In this document: one piece after another, positions 1-8,467 of the stretch | Numbering within the stretch: position 1 is the first letter of the stretch | Layout: every line of letters starts with the position of its first letter | NCBI GenBank assembly: GCA_025997955.1 | Contig: BNVH01000054.1 | Location: forward strand, 1 to 26,364 | Length of the DNA: 26,364 bases | Direction: 5' to 3' | Origin: Synergistales bacterium | Lineage (GTDB): Bacteria; Synergistota; Synergistia; Synergistales; Aminobacteriaceae | Position numbers and translations under genes: made by a program | The notes under the pieces: generated by a model | Told to the model about the DNA's origin: nothing | Databases searched by the model: none | Seen by the model: the letters and a program-made list of their open reading frames with translations, nothing else

Positions 1-66
1 ATGATTAGGAACCCGTTCAATATACATGAAACTATTTTAACATTACATGGGTACAAAGTCAAGTAA
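1..66 (+). CDS. Possible 3' end of an upstream gene (partial)
   Basis: Frame 1 is open from the window edge to TAA at 64-66 and would end a protein with ...HETILTLHGYKVK. The other two forward frames stop within the first 8 bases. A strong hairpin begins exactly at the stop codon, which is how the end of a transcribed gene usually looks. Only 21 residues are visible and I recognise no family. The ATG at base 1 may be an internal codon. This call rests on context and is weak. Confidence 0.3.
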   Translation: MIRNPFNIHETILTLHGYKVK

Positions 67-112
67 AAATACGACTTAACTGTACTTATAGAAAGCAGTT
101 AAGTCGTATTTT
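66..112. terminator. Perfect 17-bp hairpin, probable bidirectional terminator
   Basis: Bases 66-82 pair perfectly with 96-112 around a 13-nt loop. The outer ends of the stem are A-rich on the left and T-rich on the right, so either strand's transcript ends in a short U run. It follows the stop codon of the possible upstream gene and lies about 180 nt past the stop of the minus-strand LysR gene, so it could serve both. Bases 113-295, between it and the LysR stop, show no convincing gene. Confidence 0.65.
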
Positions 113-295
113 GTTCTGGAACTACGGTTTATACAGAACCTTCGAGCCGTATATACACGATGTGTTTCATGGCAGACTCGTATAAGCTGTACCCGCGCCA
201 CAGTAATATACCATACACGACCGCCGGCTCGTTCGTCTCCTGCCCTTCGCTTGATCTGGAGGACATCCAGAGATCTCAACCAGCCCCTCTGACGC

Positions 296-1177
296 TTACC
301 TTTCCCGAACCAACTCCATCAAAAAACTCATCTGAGGGGTAACCCATTTATTTTTGTGGTACACGACTTGGCTACAGAGGCTGATGTCGCAATCTCTAAC
401 GTCTAGCAATATGAGTTCTCCGTTGAGTACGCTTTCTTTGACGACATATTCGGGAAGAAAGGAAATGCCCATCTTTCTCTTTAAAAGTTTGAGAATTACC
501 TCCAGACTGCCTACTTCCAAAAGAGGCGTGAATTCTATTTCCTGCCTGGCCGCCGCCTCGTCCAGTTCACGTCTGTATATGGCGATGCGTTCGGCGAGTA
601 TCAGAGGGTATTTGACTATCTCCGAAAGATATATATCCTTTTGTGCGGCTAAGGGGTTGTCGGGACTTGTAATAAACACGATTTTTTCGGAATTGACGCA
701 GGTTTTGACGCAGTCTTTTTGTGAGATTTTTTTGTCCAGCACGTAGATAATGTCAACATCGTTCTGCTTGAGCATATGATACAGCTCAGACCCCGTTGCC
801 AATTTCGCCTCAATGCTGACTAACGGGAAAGTGCTATGGAAACGGGGAATCAGGTCGGAGAACCTCCATATGAAAAGAGACTCCAATATGCCTATGCGAA
901 GTGCGCCGCGGAACGTTTCGGGCTTTTTTGTCCCGATGGTTTTGGCGTTTAGCGCAATACGCATGATTTCCTTGGCGTAGTGAACAAACTCCTCTCCCAT
1001 CGGCGTCAGGGAAATGGTTCTTCCGATCCTGTCGAAGAGCAAAACGCCAAGTTCTTTCTCAAGTTGCTTGATTTGAATGGTAATGGTGGACTGTGTATAA
1101 CCGAGCTCCTGCGCTACCTTAGTGAAGCTTCTCAATTCTGCCGCGCGCAAAAATGTCAGGATATTTTTTAGCTCCAT
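296..1177 (-). CDS. LysR-family transcriptional regulator
   Basis: DNA-binding one-component regulator of about 293 residues, the usual LysR length. The N-terminal winged helix-turn-helix is clear: residues 1-60 contain FLRAAELRSFTKVAQELGYT, then QSTITIQIKQLEKELGVLLF and DRIGRTISLTPMGEEF. The remainder is an alternating alpha/beta effector-binding domain resembling periplasmic binding proteins. I chose the ATG at 1175-1177 because GAAGGG lies 7 nt upstream; a TTG at 1192 would add five residues but lacks a ribosome site. The gene is divergent from the opine-dehydrogenase-like gene across a 144-bp intergenic region that contains a LysR-type palindrome, so it probably controls the 1322-7038 genes and itself. 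The effector cannot be read from the sequence. Confidence 0.93.
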   Translation of the reverse strand: MELKNILTFLRAAELRSFTKVAQELGYTQSTITIQIKQLEKELGVLLFDRIGRTISLTPMGEEFVHYAKEIMRIALNAKTIGTKKPETFRGALRIGILESLFIWRFSDLIPRFHSTFPLVSIEAKLATGSELYHMLKQNDVDIIYVLDKKISQKDCVKTCVNSEKIVFITSPDNPLAAQKDIYLSEIVKYPLILAERIAIYRRELDEAAARQEIEFTPLLEVGSLEVILKLLKRKMGISFLPEYVVKESVLNGELILLDVRDCDISLCSQVVYHKNKWVTPQMSFLMELVRER

Positions 1178-1196
1178 AGGCCAACCCTTCAATAAA

Positions 1197-1215
1197 TTTT
1201 ATGGACATCATAAAA
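1197..1215. promoter_or_regulatory. Candidate LysR-regulator binding box (T-N11-A)
   Basis: The 19-bp sequence TTTTATG-GACAT-CATAAAA is a perfect inverted repeat with 7-bp arms and a 5-bp spacer. It contains T-N11-A (T1200, A1212), the known LysR-type consensus. It lies 20 bp upstream of the LysR start codon and about 107 bp upstream of the divergent target gene, a normal position for an autoregulatory and activating site. Regulation by the adjacent gene is inferred. Confidence 0.6.
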
Positions 1216-1321
1216 AACGTTCATTTTACAAATCGAATAACGACACATAAACTGAATTTGCTCTGCATTATTCTCTTCATTTTATCACGCCTACTCAATC
1301 AAAGATTCGGAGGTTTTAGCT

Positions 1322-2560
1322 ATGGGAAAAATGGACTACTTGAAGGAAAAGCCAATCGCGATACTGGGGGGAGGAGCCGTCGGAAAAACGTGCGCCGCCG
1401 ATTGCAAGCTCGCGGGAAGAGAGGTTCGCCTGTTCGACATGCTGCCGTATGCCGAGACTAGTCTGAGACACATTGATCGCACTGGAATAGAACTTGACGG
1501 CATACAGAGAAATCTTTACGGTTTCAAACGCTCAGGCAACGCCAAGATTGATATCGTCACGACTGATATGGCTGAAGTTGTCAAAGGCGCGGGGCATATA
1601 ATCGTGGCCGCGCCGGCTTTCGCCCACGAACCTTTTTTCCGCAAGTTAATTCCATACCTTGAGGACGGGCAAGTCGTCAATGTTTTCACCGACAATTACG
1701 GAACGTTGATCCTGCGTAAACTGATGCGCGAAATGAAGTGCGCGAAGAGCGTCATTGTAGGCGGATGGTCCAGCGCCCCCTATGGAACTAGAATAGAAAC
1801 CGTCGGCGGTTTTTCGTTTCCTCACGTGGGAGTTAAATACAGGGCCATCACGCTTCGCGGAGCAACCCTCCCCATGAGTGACATCGAGGATTTCATCGAG
1901 GCGTCTCGGTCGCTGAGCTGCATAGATGCCGTGACCACCGGCTACGGCCCCGAAAAGGGAAACACCGTGTTAGACATCGGCTTCAGCAACATTAACCCAG
2001 TGATACACGTACCGGCCACGTTACTCGGCGTTTCCACGATGGAGAACTGGGGTAAAATCTTCGGGGATTTTGACAAAAGCGGATACTCGATGTACGCCCA
2101 CGCGCTTTGCCCGTCCATATGCGAGGTCCAGTATAAATTTTACGGCGAGGAAATAGCGCTTGCCGAGGAAATAGGGGTCGACCTGCCGCGTTACGCCTAC
2201 GAGTCATTCTTCAGCCGCCGCAGCGTATTGACACAAGAGTATATGGGCAAAGACAAAAACGGTAAAGACAACATGCATCTGCCGCTGGACGAGCCAACCA
2301 CCGAAAGCAACGTCGGACCCAACAGTATCCACCATCGCTACGTCACGGAAGACGTCCCAGTAGGCTGCAAAATCTACCATGAGCTCGGCGTTCAATATGG
2401 CGTCAAGACACCAGTCATCGACTCAATGATCGTTCTGGCCGGAGCAATGCATAAAAAGGACTTTTTCTCCGAGGGATATTCGCTTAAATATCTCGGCATA
2501 GACGAAATGGGGAAAACGGAGCTTCTCAAGTATCTCAACACAGGGGAATACGCGCGCTGA
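1322..2560 (+). CDS. NAD/NADP octopine/nopaline dehydrogenase family protein
   Basis: Predicted cytoplasmic NAD(P)-dependent opine-type dehydrogenase, 412 residues. This family reversibly joins an amino acid to a 2-oxo acid, or splits the resulting N-carboxyalkyl amino acid. Residues 13-40 form a Rossmann dinucleotide site (AILGGGAVGKTCAADCKLAG, then an acidic residue in REVRLFD). The C-terminal half fits the all-helical octopine dehydrogenase domain, including NINPVIHVPATLLG and FYGEEIALAEEIGVDLP. Start ATG has CGGAGG 8 nt upstream. It is first in a run with a TRAP-TAXI transporter 49 bp downstream, which suggests it acts on the imported compound. The true substrate is unknown, and members of this family are often annotated only at family level. 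Confidence 0.82.
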   Translation: MGKMDYLKEKPIAILGGGAVGKTCAADCKLAGREVRLFDMLPYAETSLRHIDRTGIELDGIQRNLYGFKRSGNAKIDIVTTDMAEVVKGAGHIIVAAPAFAHEPFFRKLIPYLEDGQVVNVFTDNYGTLILRKLMREMKCAKSVIVGGWSSAPYGTRIETVGGFSFPHVGVKYRAITLRGATLPMSDIEDFIEASRSLSCIDAVTTGYGPEKGNTVLDIGFSNINPVIHVPATLLGVSTMENWGKIFGDFDKSGYSMYAHALCPSICEVQYKFYGEEIALAEEIGVDLPRYAYESFFSRRSVLTQEYMGKDKNGKDNMHLPLDEPTTESNVGPNSIHHRYVTEDVPVGCKIYHELGVQYGVKTPVIDSMIVLAGAMHKKDFFSEGYSLKYLGIDEMGKTELLKYLNTGEYAR

Positions 2561-2609
2561 CAGAACCGAAAGAACGATGTCGCCGACGGATTGAGGGGAG
2601 GGGATTTGA

Positions 2610-4565
2610 TTGGCTTTAGCAGATTTTCTGGATAAACTGAGATCCAAGGACAAGATTGTGGACGTCGACATGGCGGAACTTGAGGTCGAATCGGGCAATC
2701 GTCTCGAACAACTACCCAAATGGGTGAAAAAAATTGTAGCGCTTTTAGCCCTTGTTTGGACGATTTTTCAGATTTATACTGGCTTTTTTGGCCTGTACCC
2801 CGCGTTGATTCAACGGACGGCAACTTTGAATTTCGGACTAGTCTTGTGTTTTATCTGCTTCAAGTGCAAGAAATCTGACCGCGAGGTCAAATTTTACGAC
2901 TGGGTTCTGGTGCTTTTATCTTTCAGCATTCTCGCCTACATTATCGTTACGTTCGGCACACTTATAAAACGCGGCGGAGCTCCCAATAACCTCGACGTTT
3001 TCTTCGGAACGACGCTCATCCTGCTAGTCATAGAAGCCACGCGCAGATGTGTGGGGCTGCCTCTTGTGATCGTCGTTTTAGCGTTTTTGCTCTACGCATT
3101 CGCGGGACCGTATATGCCCAGCGTGATAGGACACAGGGGCTATGGAATAGGACGCGTCTCGTCGCAGATGTTTCTGACCGGCGAAGGAATATTCGGCACG
3201 CCCATGGCAGTCATGACGACGTTCGTCTTCGCTTTTGTGTTGTTCGGCTGTTTCTTAGAGGCCACTGGCGGAGCAAAGCTGTTCATAGACCTCGCCTTCG
3301 CCATCACTGGCCGTTTTGCCGGCGGGCCGGCGAAGACCGCCGTCGTGGCAAGCGGACTGCTCGGTACCATTTCCGGCAGCTCCCTCGCCAATGTGGTAAC
3401 GACCGGTTCTTTCACTATACCTCTCATGAAAAAGTGCGGCTACAGAGGCTCGTTTGCCGGAGGAGTCGAGGCCTCCGCTTCATCCGCTGGACAGATAATG
3501 CCGCCTGTTATGGGCGCGGCCGCCTTTATCATGGCGGAAATGACAGGAATAAGCTATCTGGAAATATGTGTAGCCGCTACGATACCCGCAATTCTCTACT
3601 ATATTTCTGTTTTTCTATCCGTAGACCTCGAAGCGCGTAGGACTCATCTAAAGACCGTGCCTAAAGATGAAGTTCCTCCCTTGTGGGGAACTTTGAAGCG
3701 TTGCATCCCATTATTGTTTCCGATAGTGACCCTCATCGCTTTGCTCGTGGTAGGCTACACACCTCTCAAAGCGGCGCTCTACGCTACCGCGATCATGGTC
3801 GTCAGCTCCTTTTTCGGCAAAGAGACCATGCTGACGTGGAGGGGTTTTTATGAAGCTCTGACAAAATCAGCGCATAACTCAGTTTCAGTCTGCGTGGCTT
3901 GCGCCGTTTGCGGAATAGTGACCGGAGTCATAACACTCACCGGCCTAGGACTGAAGCTCTCAGACCTCATTCTTCGGGCCTCCGGCGGTGACATGCTCAA
4001 CACCTTGCTGCTCACGATGGTAGCCTCAATAATCCTCGGCATGGGTTTGCCCACCACAGCAAAGTATATCGTGCTCGCCGCCATCGCCGCTCCCGCTATC
4101 GTCAAACTGGGAGTGCCGGTTGTGGGAGCTCATCTTTTTATACTTTATTTCGGCGTTATCGCTGAGGTTACCCCTCCGGTGGCTCTGACCTCCTACGCTG
4201 GAGCGGCCATCGCTAAGGCCCCAGGCGTCGAAACAGCCTTGCAAGGACTCAAAATTTCTATAGGCGCGTTTTTCATACCATTCATGTTCTGCTACTACCC
4301 GTCACTCTTGTTATTGGATACCACGCTGACGGGAATGATCATGGGGTTGTTTAGCTCGTTTGTGGGCGTTATCTGCCTTAGCGCCGCGAGCATCGGATAC
4401 TTCTTCGGATCCTTGACGATATGGCAGAGGCTGCTCATGTTCTTTGGCACGGCGATGGTTATACACCCGGCGCTCGCGACCGACGTCATAGGCGCGGCGA
4501 TCATATTAGCAACGGTCGTTTTTCAAAAGTACCGTTGTTCGAAAAACAACCCAATGAGGAGGTGA
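2610..4565 (+). CDS. TRAP transporter permease, fused small and large subunits (TAXI type)
   Basis: Inner-membrane permease of a tripartite ATP-independent transporter, 651 residues, with a DctQ-like N-terminal part fused to a DctM-like part. This fused form is typical of TAXI-type TRAP systems. After a hydrophilic N-terminus of about 45 residues come four early membrane segments (residues about 47-150), then many more helices. Glycine/proline-rich DctM-type motifs are visible, such as GTISGSSLANVVTTGSFTIP, SASSAGQIMPPVMGAAAFIM and GMGLPTTAKYIVLAAIAAPA. The start is TTG at 2610 with GGGGAGGGG about 7 nt upstream. The TAXI binding protein follows about 100 bp downstream. Import would be driven by a Na+ or H+ gradient (family knowledge). 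The substrate is unknown, but the neighbours suggest a carboxylate or opine-like compound. Confidence 0.92.
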   Translation: MALADFLDKLRSKDKIVDVDMAELEVESGNRLEQLPKWVKKIVALLALVWTIFQIYTGFFGLYPALIQRTATLNFGLVLCFICFKCKKSDREVKFYDWVLVLLSFSILAYIIVTFGTLIKRGGAPNNLDVFFGTTLILLVIEATRRCVGLPLVIVVLAFLLYAFAGPYMPSVIGHRGYGIGRVSSQMFLTGEGIFGTPMAVMTTFVFAFVLFGCFLEATGGAKLFIDLAFAITGRFAGGPAKTAVVASGLLGTISGSSLANVVTTGSFTIPLMKKCGYRGSFAGGVEASASSAGQIMPPVMGAAAFIMAEMTGISYLEICVAATIPAILYYISVFLSVDLEARRTHLKTVPKDEVPPLWGTLKRCIPLLFPIVTLIALLVVGYTPLKAALYATAIMVVSSFFGKETMLTWRGFYEALTKSAHNSVSVCVACAVCGIVTGVITLTGLGLKLSDLILRASGGDMLNTLLLTMVASIILGMGLPTTAKYIVLAAIAAPAIVKLGVPVVGAHLFILYFGVIAEVTPPVALTSYAGAAIAKAPGVETALQGLKISIGAFFIPFMFCYYPSLLLLDTTLTGMIMGLFSSFVGVICLSAASIGYFFGSLTIWQRLLMFFGTAMVIHPALATDVIGAAIILATVVFQKYRCSKNNPMRR

Positions 4566-4645
4566 TGTTTTCGAGGAAAATTTGTCGCTTGATCACGTTA
4601 TGGCGCTTTCGAGTCGCGATAATTGCGATGTTCGGATGTTCTTAG
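4565..4645 (+). CDS. Possible 26-residue leader or membrane peptide
   Basis: The TRAP permease stop overlaps an ATG in the sequence TGATG (ATG 4565-4567), preceded by a strong GAGGAGG. The reading frame gives a 26-residue basic, hydrophobic peptide starting MFSRKICRLITLWRF and ending at TAG 4643-4645. The Shine-Dalgarno spacing is only 2-3 nt, shorter than optimal. It may be a coupled small peptide, or the GAGGAGG may be incidental. No family is recognised. Confidence 0.2.
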   Translation: MFSRKICRLITLWRFRVAIIAMFGCS

Positions 4646-4668
4646 GATATGCGAAGGAGGGAACTTTT

Positions 4669-5628
4669 ATGAAGAAAATGAAGTTTAAACTGTCGTTGCT
4701 TATATGCGTTGCTGTTTTTTTCGTCCCGTGCTCTTCCGCTATGGCGGCAACGTATCTGTCGCTTGGTACCGGTGGCGTCACCGGGGTGTACTATCCTCTT
4801 GGCGGAGCCATCGCGAACATTATCACCAACAAGATAGATGGGTATAACTGCACAGCGGAATCCACAGGCGGCGCGGTGGAAAACGTAATGCTCATATCGA
4901 AGAACAACATCGACATAGGTTTCGTTGACGCGACGTCTGCTTACAACGCACAAAACAAACTTGGCTCATTCGCCGACGAAGACGTGAAAAACCTGCGCGG
5001 TGTGGTCAGCATCTACTTAGAAGCGGTTCAAATTGTCACGTTAGACAGCGCGCTCAAGGTCATTCCCGACCTGAGAAACAAGAGAGTCGCGGTGGGCTCA
5101 CCGGGAAGCGGTACCGAGACAATGGCTAAGGATATCTTTGCTCTTTACGGCATGGACTACAACGATATCAACGAGGATTTTCTAGGCTTCGGAGACGCCT
5201 CTGCTGGACTGAAGGATAATACCGTGGACGCGGCGTTCATATGGGCCGGCGTGCCCACTTCTGGCATAATGGAGCTTGGAACGCAGCATAAAGTCAGCAT
5301 TCTCAATTTTTCCGACGAAATGGTGGAAAAGCTCAAAGAGTTCCGACCGTTCTGCGTTCCCATGAAAATTACAAAGCAGCATTATAGTAGTCTTCAGGAA
5401 GAAGTGAAGACCATAGCCATTCCCGCTACGCTTCAATGTCGCGCGAATTTGCCGGATGAGTTCGTCTACAACTTCCTCACGGCGCTCTTCGATAACCTCG
5501 ACGTTATCGCGGGAGCGCATGTTCGCGGCGGCGACCTTTCGCTCGCAACGGCTCTGGACGGAATGGAAAAAATCGAGCTGCATCCGGGAGCGGTAAAATT
5601 TTACAAAGAAAAAGGCCTGCTCAAATAA
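4669..5628 (+). CDS. TAXI-family TRAP transporter solute-binding protein
   Basis: Periplasmic substrate-binding subunit (about 319 residues) that hands its ligand to the fused permease encoded just upstream. The N-terminus MKKMKFKLSLLICVAVFF...SAMA is a signal peptide with a likely cleavage after AMA. The mature start, TYLSLGTGGVTGVYYPLGGA followed by IANIITNK, is the hallmark of the TAXI (TRAP-associated extracytoplasmic immunogenic) family. Later motifs NIDIGFVDATSAYNA and VAVGSPGSGTETMAKDIF also fit. I chose ATG 4669 because AAGGAGG sits 8 nt upstream and the signal peptide begins there; a longer in-frame extension has neither. A terminator-like hairpin follows the stop, so this gene may end most transcripts. 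Confidence 0.93.
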   Translation: MKKMKFKLSLLICVAVFFVPCSSAMAATYLSLGTGGVTGVYYPLGGAIANIITNKIDGYNCTAESTGGAVENVMLISKNNIDIGFVDATSAYNAQNKLGSFADEDVKNLRGVVSIYLEAVQIVTLDSALKVIPDLRNKRVAVGSPGSGTETMAKDIFALYGMDYNDINEDFLGFGDASAGLKDNTVDAAFIWAGVPTSGIMELGTQHKVSILNFSDEMVEKLKEFRPFCVPMKITKQHYSSLQEEVKTIAIPATLQCRANLPDEFVYNFLTALFDNLDVIAGAHVRGGDLSLATALDGMEKIELHPGAVKFYKEKGLLK

Positions 5629-5644
5629 CAAACCACACAGTCGC

Positions 5645-5690
5645 ATGGAGCGATGGATGAACAATTATTCCATCACTCCATCCATTTTTT
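5645..5690 (+). terminator. Rho-independent terminator after the TAXI gene
   Basis: Bases 5645-5657 pair with 5669-5681 (13 bp with one C-A mismatch) around an 11-nt loop, followed by a T6 run at 5685-5690. It starts 17 bp after the TAXI stop and ends only 20 bp before the MmgE/PrpD gene. Expression of that gene must therefore depend on read-through or on a promoter hidden in or near the hairpin. Confidence 0.7.
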
Positions 5691-5709
5691 CGAGAAAGGT
5701 TGACGGCGC

Positions 5710-7038
5710 ATGATATTCGAGACTGACTACAGGCTTGAGAACTACATTCTGAACAGCGGGTGGAACGACTTTCCTCAGCGCGTAAGAGAGCGCGCGGTGG
5801 GCTGTGCGATAGACCTGACAACTGCTTTAGTGCTGGGCAGCAAAGGACGCCAGTTCGAGGTCGGACTCAGAACAGCGCGTAGCGTGTATGGCTGCGGCGA
5901 CGTGCCTGTTTTGGGATCACGCGAACGTTTCAGCTTCGTCGGAGCGGCGGCGGCGGCGGCCCACGCCGCTAACTCCTTCGACATAGACGACGGGCACAAC
6001 ATGATAAGAGGACATCCCGGAGCGTCCTTCGTAGGAGGAGTTCTATCTGCCGCCTTAGCCAGAAACGCAAAATATCGCGAATATCTTGAAGCCTTGGTCG
6101 TGTCCTACGAGGTCACGGTTCGTTGGGCGCTCGCTATGCAGGATTACTATAATTTCATGCACAGCACGGGCGCTTACGGCGCGTTTGGCACAGCATCCGG
6201 CGCGGGAAGGCTGTTCCAGCTTGATAGGAAGACTCTTAACGCCGCTTTGTCGATAGCGGATTTTCACGCGCCCATGACTCCGGTGATGCGCGCGGTGGAG
6301 TACCCATCAATGAACAAGGACGGAGTTCCCTTCGGGACTGTTGTAGGGGCTCTCGCCGTCATTGAGGCAATGGAGGGCTACGAAGGTAAAACTCATTTGC
6401 TTGAAATGCCGGAGTATCGGCATCTTCTTGACTCGCTGGGCTCCGAGTATGAGATTATGAACCTCTATTTCAAGCCGTACACGTGCTGTCGCTGGGCGCA
6501 TCAACCCATCACGGCATGTCTTGATCTGATGAAAGAACACGGTTTCATTTACGAAAACGTCGAAAAAATTACGATACACACGTTTAAAGCGGCGGCGCGC
6601 CTCAGCAAAATAGCGCCGTCCACCACGGATGAAGCTCAGTACAATATTGCCTACCCCGTGGCCGCGGCGGTGGTTCACGGAGACCTGGGATATTTTCAGG
6701 TTTGCGCTGAATCACTAAAAGACGAACGTGTGCTTGAAATTATGAAGCGCTTAGAGTTTGTTGTAGACTCAGAAATGGAGGCGCTATTTCCACAAAAGCG
6801 CTTGGCGTGGGTGGCGTTGCGGCTGACGGACGGACGGACGTTGCGCTCTCAAATTTATGCCGCGCCTGGTGAAGCGTCGGACGGAATTGACTTAGAGTGG
6901 ATAACGAAAAAATTTATTCGCGTAACCGAATCCATATTATCAAGCGAAAAGCAGGACGAGCTTCTTTCCATACTTACGGGGCCGCAAGACGTCAGAATCA
7001 GCGCCGTCGTAGAGGCAGTCAACGCGGGCTTGGCGTGA
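5710..7038 (+). CDS. MmgE/PrpD family protein
   Basis: Cytoplasmic protein of 442 residues, a normal length for this family, which includes 2-methylcitrate dehydratase, cis-aconitate decarboxylase and iminodisuccinate epimerase. Characteristic features are the acidic/His motif SFDIDDGHNMIRGHPGASF at about residues 95-112, the following small-residue helix, and KPYTCCRWAHQPITACLDLM in the middle. Start ATG 5710 has GAAAGG about 10 nt upstream. It lies in line with the opine dehydrogenase and TRAP genes but behind a terminator hairpin. The exact reaction cannot be assigned; dehydration or isomerisation of a multi-carboxylate derived from the imported substrate would fit. Confidence 0.88.
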   Translation: MIFETDYRLENYILNSGWNDFPQRVRERAVGCAIDLTTALVLGSKGRQFEVGLRTARSVYGCGDVPVLGSRERFSFVGAAAAAAHAANSFDIDDGHNMIRGHPGASFVGGVLSAALARNAKYREYLEALVVSYEVTVRWALAMQDYYNFMHSTGAYGAFGTASGAGRLFQLDRKTLNAALSIADFHAPMTPVMRAVEYPSMNKDGVPFGTVVGALAVIEAMEGYEGKTHLLEMPEYRHLLDSLGSEYEIMNLYFKPYTCCRWAHQPITACLDLMKEHGFIYENVEKITIHTFKAAARLSKIAPSTTDEAQYNIAYPVAAAVVHGDLGYFQVCAESLKDERVLEIMKRLEFVVDSEMEALFPQKRLAWVALRLTDGRTLRSQIYAAPGEASDGIDLEWITKKFIRVTESILSSEKQDELLSILTGPQDVRISAVVEAVNAGLA

Positions 7039-7085
7039 AGGCAAAGAGGTAGACCGATTTAGTTAATATGTGCAATACGTACAAA

Positions 7086-7130
7086 TACGAATGACAACTA
7101 CATTAGTGGCTGTCATTCGTAATTTTTGTT
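7086..7130 (+). terminator. Rho-independent terminator after the MmgE/PrpD gene
   Basis: TACGAATGACA (7086-7096) pairs perfectly with TGTCATTCGTA (7111-7121) around a 14-nt loop, followed by a T-rich tail (ATTTTTGTTTT). It closes the 1322-7038 transcription region. Confidence 0.8.
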
Positions 7131-7150
7131 TTAAATCCTGCTTTAAATCC

Positions 7151-7179
7151 TTGACTGCGATTTTAGGAGATGTTACTAT
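7151..7179 (+). promoter_or_regulatory. Sigma-70 promoter of the Liv ABC operon
   Basis: TTGACT (7151-7156) and TACTAT (7174-7179) are separated by exactly 17 nt, a close match to the sigma-70 consensus. It lies about 75 bp before the binding-protein start and just after a terminator. Two copies of TTTAAATCCT (7130-7139 and 7142-7151, a 12-bp period) abut the -35 box and could be an operator. Confidence 0.65.
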
Positions 7180-7253
7180 CAACTAAATCATATTAGCTTA
7201 CTAAATTGGTATGAAAATAAAAAATTCTCAGAAGATTGAAAGGTTGGTTGAAG

Positions 7254-8378
7254 ATGAAAAGAAGAGGAATATTTTTAGCGTTGTCTATTTTGGTATTTGC
7301 GTTGATTTTTGCGACCGGGACGGGGACGGCTGAGGAAAAAATCGCTAAGATAGCGGTGTATGGTCCAATGACCGGCGAACACGCGGAATACGGACTCGGC
7401 TTCAGGTACGCGACGGAGCTTCAGGTCGAAAAGTGGAACAAGCGGGGCGGCGCCGGCGGATATAAACTTGAAGTCATAGTCTTTGACGACAAGAACAACG
7501 GCGAGGAAGCCGCGACCATCGCCGAAAGGGTCGTCGAGGATTTGGACGTTGTAGGGATAATCGGAAGCTACGTCAGCGGCGTCAGTATGGCGGCCACTCC
7601 TACTTTCCAAGAAGCGGGGTTAGTCAACATCTCGGCTTCGGCCTCTCATCCGGACTTCACGAGTGCCGGCGACTACATTTTCCGCAACAACACCGTCATC
7701 AGCGTAGAAGGAGCGAGCACCGTCAGGGGTGTCGATAAGGTTTTGGGGGCCAAAAAAATCGGCCTGCTTTCCATCATGACCGACTGGGGCAGGGCGACGG
7801 CGGCGATTATGACCAAATTAATCGAGGACAACCCCAACCTCACATTGGTCATTCACGAGGAATGCACGGACGGTTCCGACGATTACAGCACGCCTATTGC
7901 GAATTTTAAAGCGGCGGGCGTGGACGCCGTCATTATCGTCGGTATGCACAACACTTTCGTTCCCTTCGCAAGACAGTACCGTCAGCAGGACCCCAAGATT
8001 GGATTGGCCGCGTTCGCTAACCTATACGACGATCAGGTTCTGAAGTTAGGCGGAGAATACGTCGAGAACACCGTTTTCCCGGTCGCCTACTTCAACGAGA
8101 GCGACGAGCCTAACATCGTCGAGTTCAGAGACGCTTTCCACGCGCGCGCCGGCAAAAACCCGTCCTCGCTTTCGGCTCAGGCATACGACGCGGCTGGGAT
8201 GATATGCGAGGCCATTGAAAAAACCAAAAGCAACGACCGCGCCAAGATCAGAGACTACGTCGCTAATATCAATTACGACGGAGTGGGCGGCGAAATCAAG
8301 TTCGATTCGCGCGGAGAGGCGCAAAAAGTGTTCATGGTTTTGCAGATTAAGGACGGAAAGTTCGTTAAAGTGGACTAA
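7254..8378 (+). CDS. Liv-type ABC transporter substrate-binding protein
   Basis: Periplasmic binding protein of about 374 residues, in the LivJ/LivK (type I fold, Peripla_BP_6) family. It captures branched-chain or other amino acids, or small amides, for the permeases encoded downstream. The signal peptide is MKRRGIFLALSILVFALIF; there is no lipobox cysteine, so it is probably soluble. The mature start KIAKIAVYGPMTGEHAEYGL and the segment GIIGSYVSGVSMAATPTFQE with GLVNISASASHPD are typical. ATG 7254 is preferred (AAAGG 10 nt upstream); a TTG at 7236 would add a non-signal-like MKGWLK. It is first in the operon, behind a good promoter. The ligand is not predictable. Confidence 0.93.
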   Translation: MKRRGIFLALSILVFALIFATGTGTAEEKIAKIAVYGPMTGEHAEYGLGFRYATELQVEKWNKRGGAGGYKLEVIVFDDKNNGEEAATIAERVVEDLDVVGIIGSYVSGVSMAATPTFQEAGLVNISASASHPDFTSAGDYIFRNNTVISVEGASTVRGVDKVLGAKKIGLLSIMTDWGRATAAIMTKLIEDNPNLTLVIHEECTDGSDDYSTPIANFKAAGVDAVIIVGMHNTFVPFARQYRQQDPKIGLAAFANLYDDQVLKLGGEYVENTVFPVAYFNESDEPNIVEFRDAFHARAGKNPSSLSAQAYDAAGMICEAIEKTKSNDRAKIRDYVANINYDGVGGEIKFDSRGEAQKVFMVLQIKDGKFVKVD

Positions 8379-8409
8379 GCTGTCCGTAATCTGGGAGTTT
8401 ATTTTCATA

Positions 8410-8439
8410 ACAAGGCGGGATATTACTGTCCCGCCTTGT
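8410..8439 (+). terminator. Intercistronic hairpin without a U tract
   Basis: ACAAGGCGGGA (8410-8420) and TCCCGCCTTGT (8429-8439) form a perfect 11-bp GC-rich stem with an 8-nt loop. No T run follows, so it is not a classical terminator. Its place after the binding-protein gene and before LivH suits a structure that protects the upstream mRNA's 3' end or causes partial termination, giving more binding protein than permease. Confidence 0.6.
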
Positions 8440-8467
8440 ATAATTATTGACGGGCGGTGAGGCGGAC

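Noticed and set aside
143..231. 7-bp inverted repeat CGAGCCG / CGGCTCG
   Set aside because: Arms are short and 75 bp apart; expected by chance at this length.
76..279. Minus-strand frame of 67 codons upstream of the LysR gene
   Set aside because: It runs through the terminator hairpin, has biased arginine-rich composition and no ribosome site; treated as chance.
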